DNA of 64,000 nucleotides, taken from assembly GCF_004959775.1 (NCBI RefSeq), contig NZ_SJZG01000012.1, forward strand, positions 63,910-127,909, written 5' to 3'. Below, piece by piece: positions 59,360 through 64,000 of this stretch. Each line of letters begins with the position of its first letter. Position 1 is the stretch's first letter. This DNA comes from Agromyces sp. H66 (lineage in GTDB: Bacteria; Actinomycetota; Actinomycetes; Actinomycetales; Microbacteriaceae). The notes below the pieces were generated by a model that had not been told where the DNA came from, searched no databases, and saw only the letters and a program-made list of their open reading frames with translations. Both the position numbers and the translations under genes were made by a program.

Positions 59360-60334
59360 GTGCCGACCGCGGTGCTCGTCGAGTACATCGACGGGCACCG
59401 CGACCGGTTCGGGGTCGAGCCGATCTGCCGCATCCTGCGTGAGAGCGGGCTGCAGATCGCCCCGAGCACCTACTACGCCGCGAAGACCCGGCCACCGTCG
59501 GCCAGGGCGGTCAGGGACGCGGAGCTGATCGTGGACATCAGGAACGCGCACAAGGCGAACCTCGGCGTCTACGGGGCGCGGAAGATCCACGCGGAGCTGA
59601 ATCGCAGCGGCATCCCGGTGGCACGATGCACCGTCGAGCGGCTGATGCGGCAGGAAGGCATCCAGGGCATCCGCCGCGACAAGACCCGCCGCACCACCTT
59701 CGGTGAGAACGCGGAGACCGAGCGCCCGGAGGATCTCGTCGAACGCCGGTTCGAGGCGACCGCGCCGAACCAACTCTGGGTCGCGGACCTGACCTACATC
59801 CGCACCCACGCCGGCTGGGTCTACGCGGCGTTCGTGATCGACGTGTTCGCCCGCCGCGTCGTGGGCTGGCAGACCTCGACGAACATGCGCACCGACCTCG
59901 CCCTCGACGCCCTCGACATGGGCCTCTGGCAGCGGCAACGCACCGGCCAGGACGTCACCGGCCTCATTCATCATTCGGATCGCGGAGTTCAATATCGAGC
60001 GATTCGCTACACCGAACGCCTCGCCGAGGCGGAGGCTGTCGCTTCGGTCGGATCCAAGGGCGACAGCTACGACAACGCCCTCGCGGAGGCATTCAACTCG
60101 CTGTTCAAGGCCGAATGCATCCGCAACCCCGCGATGCGCCCGAAAGGTGGATGGGCGTCCATCCGGGACGTCGAAATCGCCGTCGCCGAGTATGTCGACT
60201 GGTTCAACCACAGGCGCCTCCACGGCGAGATCGGCATGGTCCCACCAGCCGACGCCGAGGCCGCGTACTGGGCATCCCAGCCGCCGGTCGAATACGCTCA
60301 AGAACACGTCCCCGCCGGGGCCGGAACCAACTAA
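59360..60334 (+). CDS. IS3-family transposase OrfB (DDE integrase domain)
   Basis: A 324-residue frame (used mainly as the C-terminal part of a fused OrfAB). The rve integrase core carries the DDE triad: WVADLTYIRTHAGWVYAAFV (first Asp), LIHHSDRGVQYRAIRYTERL (second Asp) and DNALAEAFNSLFKAECIR (Glu, about 35 residues later). The N-terminal HTH_21-like region is EYIDGHRDRFGVEPICRILR. The complete motif set predicts catalytic activity. GTG 59360 is the earliest start in its frame after the OrfA stop. Confidence 0.93.
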   Translation: MPTAVLVEYIDGHRDRFGVEPICRILRESGLQIAPSTYYAAKTRPPSARAVRDAELIVDIRNAHKANLGVYGARKIHAELNRSGIPVARCTVERLMRQEGIQGIRRDKTRRTTFGENAETERPEDLVERRFEATAPNQLWVADLTYIRTHAGWVYAAFVIDVFARRVVGWQTSTNMRTDLALDALDMGLWQRQRTGQDVTGLIHHSDRGVQYRAIRYTERLAEAEAVASVGSKGDSYDNALAEAFNSLFKAECIRNPAMRPKGGWASIRDVEIAVAEYVDWFNHRRLHGEIGMVPPADAEAAYWASQPPVEYAQEHVPAGAGTN

Positions 60335-60336
60335 CC

Positions 60337-60364
60337 GAGCCTCCACAGAACCCGGGGCGCTTCA
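60337..60364 (-). repeat. IS right inverted repeat
   Basis: 28 bp, GAGCCTCCACAGAACCC then GGGGCGCTTCA. Its last base, A60364, is used as the first base of the NYN gene start codon. Confidence 0.9.
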
Positions 60365-61101
60365 TGTCGCTGCCGAACGACCTCCTCGCCGTCCTTGTCG
60401 ACGCTGACAACGTGCCGCCTTCGAAGATCGGTGCAGTTCTCACGGAGGTCGCGAGGTTCGGCACGGCCTCGGTGAAGCGGGTCTACGGCGACTGGACCAA
60501 GCCGAACTTGAGCAGTTGGAAGCCGGTTGCCAGCGAGCACGTCATTCAGCCGATGCAGCAGTTCGCCAACACGGTCGGAAAGAACGCGACCGACAGTGCC
60601 CTGATCATCGACGCAATGGATCTGCTCTACACGCGTCGCTTCCACGGGTTCTGCATCGTGTCATCCGACAGCGATTTCACCCGTCTCGCATCACGTATCC
60701 GGGAAGAGGGCGTCACGGTCTACGGGTTCGGAGAGAGGAAGACGCCCGAAGCCTTCCGGAATGCGTGCGATCGATTCACCTACCTCGACGTGCTCGACGA
60801 GGCAGCGGAGAGCACCTCTGCATCGCCTACGCGCGTCCCGCCCCCGAAGCTGCGCGGCGACACCAAGCTCGTCTCGGGGCTGCGGACGAGCGTCACCACC
60901 GCATCGGGCGAGGACGGATGGGCGAACCTCTCGGCGGTGGGCGTGCTGATGCGGAAGCAACACCCCGATTTCGACCCACGAAACTGGGGGTACGCGAAAC
61001 TCTCCGACCTGGTTCGAGCGACGGAACTCTTCCTCATCGAGCAGCGCCCCACTGGCGGATTGCGGGTGCAACACCGAAAGAAGAACGGCGCTGACGCGTG
61101 A
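60364..61101 (+). CDS. NYN-domain nuclease with C-terminal OST-HTH/LOTUS domain
   Basis: A 245-residue protein. Residues 1-145 are a NYN (PIN-like) nuclease: LLAVLVDADNVPPSKIGAVL (Asp13, Asp15, Asn16), NATDSALIIDAMDLLYTRRF (Asp77, Asp83, Asp86) and CIVSSDSDFTRLASRIREEG (Asp102, Asp104) give the acidic metal site. Residues about 170-245 form a winged OST-HTH/LOTUS domain (DGWANLSAVGVLMRKQHPDF). It probably cleaves or processes RNA. The IS insertion separated its start codon from the native upstream DNA, and the ATG is formed by the last IS base plus the TGT duplication, so expression now depends on IS-derived transcripts. Confidence 0.92.
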   Translation: MSLPNDLLAVLVDADNVPPSKIGAVLTEVARFGTASVKRVYGDWTKPNLSSWKPVASEHVIQPMQQFANTVGKNATDSALIIDAMDLLYTRRFHGFCIVSSDSDFTRLASRIREEGVTVYGFGERKTPEAFRNACDRFTYLDVLDEAAESTSASPTRVPPPKLRGDTKLVSGLRTSVTTASGEDGWANLSAVGVLMRKQHPDFDPRNWGYAKLSDLVRATELFLIEQRPTGGLRVQHRKKNGADA

Positions 61102-61160
61102 GCGCACCGCTAGCGGCCGCGGTTCCTGAGCCCTGGCGCGGCGTGGAAGGGCGCGGGACT

Positions 61161-61216
61161 CCGTCGTCCATTCGTCAGGCGCGGGTCTCCGTCATCCATC
61201 CGTCAGGTGCGGGTGT
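61161..61216. repeat. 28-bp tandem repeat at the 3' end of the kinase gene
   Basis: Units at 61161-61188 and 61189-61216 match at 24 of 28 positions (both begin CCGTC and contain CGTCAGG and GCGGGT). The second unit includes the stop and last codons of the minus-strand kinase gene. A slippage duplication that has since diverged is likely. Confidence 0.6.
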
Positions 61217-62102
61217 CGTCGGCGGCCGACCAGCCGGCGGCGACGGCGGCCGAGATCGAGGCGAGTGCCTCCTCGACCGAATCGGCGTCGTCGGTCGTCA
61301 CGCGCGACACCCGCACGCCGTGCGTCTCGGCGGCTGCGAGTGCCTGCTCTTCAGCTTCGGCGCGATGGCGCAGCACCTCCACGGTGCCCTCGACCCCCGT
61401 CGCGTTCAGGCGCCGCCCCAACCGGCGACCGGTGTAGTAGCCGATGACGTGATCGCGCCACCAGGCGGGACGCTCGGCGACCGCCCGCTCGAATGCGGCG
61501 CCTGGGTCGGAGGGGCGGAGGTGGACGACGACCGGCGACAGCGTTGCCGCGGCGTCGAGGAGACCCGTCACGAGGTCGACGCTCACCTCGATCGGGGCGT
61601 CGTCGCGTACGAGAGCGACGGTGACCGGATTCTGGATGGCGCAGCAGTCGAGGACCCACACGTCGGTTCCCGACCCGACACGGCGTACGAACTCGCGCCA
61701 GTGCGCCATGCGATGGCGGACATGCTCCAGGAGGGCGAGTTCGTAGGCGTCGTGCGCCGCCAGCGCCTGCACCATCGACGCCGGAACCGCACGGTGGTCG
61801 CGCTCCAGCACGCCGTAGCGCACCAGTCGCACGCCGGGAACCGTCGACGGCGACGCGACCGCCCGGAGCGCGTCCGCGTGGATCGGATGCGCCTCGAGGA
61901 GTGCGTCGAACGTCGCCTCGTCGACCGCGGCTACGCGCTCGAGATCGGCGGGATGGTCGACGTCACCCTCGGCGACGGCGACCACGCCGACGCGCGTACC
62001 AGCGAGGTCGGCGCGGAGCTGCTCGGCGAGGATCGCGGTCGCCGTCGTCTTGCCGGCGCCGATCGAACCCTCGATGAGGACCAGGCGAGTGGGAGGGGAC
62101 AT
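61203..62102 (-). CDS. P-loop nucleoside/nucleotide kinase-like protein
   Basis: A 299-residue cytoplasmic protein. Residues 1-30 (RLVLIEGSIGAGKTTATAIL) hold a Walker A motif of the deoxynucleoside-kinase/thymidylate-kinase type, and VWVLDCCAIQNPVTVAL (near residue 160) may be the D-x-x position for substrate binding. A lid-like region around RRLGRRLNATGVEGTVEV follows. The substrate is unknown. ATG 62102 follows TAGGAT at about 10 nt. It sits between the NYN-LOTUS gene and the AbiE operon, on the minus strand. Confidence 0.7.
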   Translation of the reverse strand: MSPPTRLVLIEGSIGAGKTTATAILAEQLRADLAGTRVGVVAVAEGDVDHPADLERVAAVDEATFDALLEAHPIHADALRAVASPSTVPGVRLVRYGVLERDHRAVPASMVQALAAHDAYELALLEHVRHRMAHWREFVRRVGSGTDVWVLDCCAIQNPVTVALVRDDAPIEVSVDLVTGLLDAAATLSPVVVHLRPSDPGAAFERAVAERPAWWRDHVIGYYTGRRLGRRLNATGVEGTVEVLRHRAEAEEQALAAAETHGVRVSRVTTDDADSVEEALASISAAVAAGWSAADDTRT

Positions 62103-62143
62103 CAATCGTGGATCCTACGGGACGCCGGACAGAGGGGAAACAC

Positions 62144-62170
62144 GAACCCCCGGGCATCTCCCGGGGGTTC
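62144..62170 (-). terminator. Terminator of the AbiE operon
   Basis: GAACCCCCGGG (62144-62154) pairs with CCCGGGGGTTC (62160-62170) around a CATCT loop. It lies 17 bp after the AbiEii stop (minus strand) and upstream of the kinase start. A 3' tail of CGTGTTTCCCC on the minus strand supports termination in that direction. Confidence 0.8.
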
Positions 62171-62186
62171 TCTATGTGGTCGGCGG

Positions 62187-63089
62187 TCAGCCCCAGGTGA
62201 GCGATTCCGGTGACCAATTCAGGCCGGATGCTTCGTCGCGGAGCACTGGGTCGATGAAGGCTTGCATGAGCTCCCTCGCGAGCTCGACTATGCGGAAGTC
62301 GGCGCAGTAGGGCACGTCCTTCGCCTCCCTCGAGTACGCGCGTCCCCAGGCTTGCGGGATGGTCAGTTCGGCGAAGGGCGCTTGCGAGCGCACGCGGGCC
62401 TCCGCGTCGATGGCGCGCCTCAGCGCATCGGCATTCACGGTCTGCGTTTTCGCCAGGACGACGAGATCGACGAGATCCTTCTCTCGGCTCGAGGGTTTAC
62501 CGCCGTACTCGGACATGGTCGCGCACACCTTGTCGGCGATCTGGTCGACGACCGGGTAGAGACGGTAGTCGTTGCTCGGAAGCCGGGGAAGGTCCAGGCG
62601 ATTGGCCGGCGCCGCAACGGTGACCTCGTCAGTGACGATGACGCCGACGACGAGGTCGACGTGCAGCGGTTCCTTCCGATCGGCGCCGATGTAGACGTCG
62701 AAGTCGACGCCATACCCCTCGGTGGAGGTTTGCTGGTCGCCGCCGAGGACCGCGGTGCTTCGTGTAGACGAACGGAAGTAGTCGCCGAGGTCGATACCTG
62801 CGAGGCGGATCAGCTCTGCGAGCGCGCCGTCAAGGGTTTCGTTCGCACGGAACAGGTCGACGTCGGTGGTGCGTCGGCCCGAGGCGACGCGGGCGAGAAC
62901 TCCGGTCCCACCCTTCAGGAGCCACTCGGAATCGTCGTGCTCCGAGAAGACGCGACTGAGGAAGCGCCGGAAGTACTCCTGACGGATGCGGTCTTGGGTG
63001 GACATCGACTTGTCGGCGGCGAACGCGCGACGGGCGGCGTCGCGGATGGCGGCTTCGACGGCGGTTGCACTCCTGTACGGCTCGGTCAT
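62187..63089 (-). CDS. AbiEii-type nucleotidyltransferase toxin
   Basis: A 300-residue type IV toxin of the AbiE abortive-infection system. The nucleotidyltransferase core is LLKGGTGVLARVASGRRTTD (Gly60-Gly61) with Asp76 and Asp78, and the C-terminal helical part includes VVDQIADKVCATMSEYGG and SREKDLVDLVVLAKTQT. Related toxins add nucleotides to tRNA or block translation. Its ATG overlaps the stop of the antitoxin gene by 4 nt. A single transcript from the operator upstream of AbiEi carries both genes. Confidence 0.9.
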   Translation of the reverse strand: MTEPYRSATAVEAAIRDAARRAFAADKSMSTQDRIRQEYFRRFLSRVFSEHDDSEWLLKGGTGVLARVASGRRTTDVDLFRANETLDGALAELIRLAGIDLGDYFRSSTRSTAVLGGDQQTSTEGYGVDFDVYIGADRKEPLHVDLVVGVIVTDEVTVAAPANRLDLPRLPSNDYRLYPVVDQIADKVCATMSEYGGKPSSREKDLVDLVVLAKTQTVNADALRRAIDAEARVRSQAPFAELTIPQAWGRAYSREAKDVPYCADFRIVELARELMQAFIDPVLRDEASGLNWSPESLTWG

Positions 63090-63745
63090 AATTCGCGATC
63101 CATTCCGGCAATGGCGAGCAGTTGATCGAGCATCGCGGCACCGTCACCTTTGCGGTGCCCATTGCGCGCTGCCAGCGGAGCGAGGTCCGCCTCGAGCCGG
63201 CCGAGATCGAGGTCGTACTTGCGGATCGCATCGCGCAGCGCGTTCGCGACGACCGACAGGTCAGTTCGGTCCGCGACCAGGTCGGCGATGGTGCGTTCCG
63301 GAGTTGTCACCGGCAGTCCGTCGCGGATCGTGACGTCATTCTCCGATAGATCCCGTTGGCGGTAGTGGACATCGGCGCGCTGCGTCTGGCGGCGGACCGG
63401 GGTGCTCAGTTCGGCGCGGTTCGAGCGCAGGTCGCCGATGTCATGCAGCCATGCCGCAGTTTGGCCGGACACCACGACTCCGCGGTGGCCGTCGCTCAGC
63501 CGCTCGCTCGCCAGGCGCGCCGGGTCGCTGCTGAGCCATGCCGCCCGTACGTCGAGGTATGTGCCAGAAGGTGCGCCGGCGTTCTTGTAGACGCCTTGGG
63601 AGATCCGCACGAGGTCACCGGCATCAGCGAGTCGCGACAGGTCGAGTCTCGTCACGCCACGCGCGGCCGCCTGGGCCGAGGTGACCATCCCCCACTGGGA
63701 GGCTGTGACCTCGGCCAGTCCGCGAAGCGCATCTCTCGCCTTCAT
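63086..63745 (-). CDS. AbiEi-type antitoxin / transcriptional repressor
   Basis: A 219-residue protein. An N-terminal winged-helix region (ASQWGMVTSAQAAARGVTRL, LADAGDLVRISQGVYKNAG) is followed by a helical AbiEi-C domain containing VVVSGQTAAWLHDIGDLRSN and VTTPERTIADLVADRTDLSV. It neutralises the AbiEii toxin and represses the operon. The ATG at 63745 lies 6 nt after TACAAT (minus strand -10), so leaderless translation is likely; a TTG at 63775 is less plausible because it lies within the operator. It overlaps the toxin gene. Confidence 0.85.
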   Translation of the reverse strand: MKARDALRGLAEVTASQWGMVTSAQAAARGVTRLDLSRLADAGDLVRISQGVYKNAGAPSGTYLDVRAAWLSSDPARLASERLSDGHRGVVVSGQTAAWLHDIGDLRSNRAELSTPVRRQTQRADVHYRQRDLSENDVTIRDGLPVTTPERTIADLVADRTDLSVVANALRDAIRKYDLDLGRLEADLAPLAARNGHRKGDGAAMLDQLLAIAGMDREL

Positions 63746-63751
63746 ACTCGA

Positions 63752-63775
63752 ATTGTATCGTTTATTGTGATACAA
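63752..63775 (-). promoter_or_regulatory. Promoter and operator of the AbiE operon
   Basis: TTGTATC (63753-63759) and GATACAA (63769-63775) are perfect 7-bp inverted half-sites with a 9-bp spacer. The minus-strand -10 TACAAT (63752-63757) lies inside the proximal arm, 6 nt before the AbiEi ATG. Autorepression by AbiEi through inverted repeats is established for the family. Confidence 0.75.
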
Positions 63776-64000
63776 ACCAAGAGCAGTTCAGGTAAATGGC
63801 ACAGAATCCGGCATGCCAGCCCGGCATCGATCCGGTGACCTTTCGATTTTCAGTGAGCCTGGGCGGTTTTCGGCACTGTGCTTGTGGTTGCGATATCGCG
63901 CTGATCAGGGATTATTCGAGACGGTCACAGTTGGTTTCAGATGGTATTCGCGCATTTAATGGGCTCTCCTGACTGATCCGTGGGTCATGGTCGGCCTGGG
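63776..64000. other. Lower-GC flank without a recognised gene
   Basis: After the AbiE promoter the composition drops relative to the rest of the window (for example TTTTCGGCACTGTGC and GGGATTATTCGAG). No frame with good codon bias, no tRNA and no repeat was recognised. It may be the edge of a mobile region or the upstream part of a gene beyond the window. Confidence 0.5.

Larger units (their letters stand above)
58982..60364 (+). mobile_element. IS3-family insertion sequence
   Basis: A complete 1383-bp element with 28-bp imperfect terminal inverted repeats, two overlapping transposase frames and a 3-bp TGT target duplication (58979-58981 and 60365-60367). The left end begins TGAAGCGCCCCGGGT and the right end is its near reverse complement. 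The insertion point is right after the ATGT of a NYN-domain gene. Both ends and both frames look intact, so the element may be active. Confidence 0.93.

Overview
The window reads as chromosomal DNA of a high-GC Gram-positive actinobacterium, most likely a member of the Microbacteriaceae and Agromyces-like in gene content. This is inferred from strong G/C third-position bias, many start codons lying 6-8 nt after a TANNNT hexamer (leaderless transcripts), the fused PHP/HHH protein, phosphoketolase, LGFP-repeat, DUF7882 and peptidase-inhibitor-I36 proteins. No rRNA, tRNA or CRISPR array is visible. About 66 protein genes, three of them damaged, fill almost all of the sequence.

Layout. 1-6.3 kb: end of a uracil-DNA glycosylase, a fatty-acid desaturase next to a cold-shock protein (both with structured leaders), a remnant VOC gene, an ArsR-SRPBCC-VOC operon behind a palindromic operator, a DUF3052-like protein, PhzF and an aldo/keto reductase. 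6.3-13.8 kb: phosphoketolase, an AEC carrier, a DUF1353 membrane protein, a large hydrolase/membrane protein, and a divergent TetR/membrane-protein pair. 14-26.5 kb: LGFP-repeat protein, Ski2-like helicase, EamA transporter, secreted 5'-nucleotidase, RecQ, three tandem paralogous membrane proteins and a large acyl-CoA dehydrogenase/oxidase. 26.5-39.1 kb: a DrrAB-type ABC exporter with its TetR regulator, a GH16-like protein, malate dehydrogenase, a frameshifted DUF427 gene, a proline iminopeptidase with a long acidic tail, a YpfJ-type metallopeptidase, an EamA transporter, a zinc alcohol dehydrogenase and a secreted beta-helix protein.

39.2-55.8 kb: LacI and TetR regulators with enzyme partners, a PHP-domain protein, an unrecognised protein with faint aminoacyl-tRNA-synthetase-like features, a ZapE/AFG1 ATPase, AraC, an ECF sigma/anti-sigma pair, a PLP enzyme, a TerC-MarR-like pair behind two TGAAG-N4-CTTCA palindromes, a PspA operon and a frameshifted CocE/NonD hydrolase. 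55.9-64 kb looks accessory: a lipoprotein serpin, a dehalogenase/epoxide-hydrolase-like enzyme, GNAT, an IS3-family element that landed exactly on the start codon of a NYN-LOTUS gene, a P-loop kinase and an AbiEi/AbiEii toxin-antitoxin operon with its own operator, followed by a lower-GC flank.

Most genes are housekeeping or environmental-response functions arranged as short operons (many with 4-nt ATGA overlaps) next to their own regulators. Convergent gene pairs are separated by long perfect hairpins. The most unusual observations are the IS insertion that rebuilds a start codon, the acidic-repeat extension of the iminopeptidase, the serpin, the paired operators upstream of terC, and a possible NYN-LOTUS/kinase/AbiE defence cluster at the right edge.
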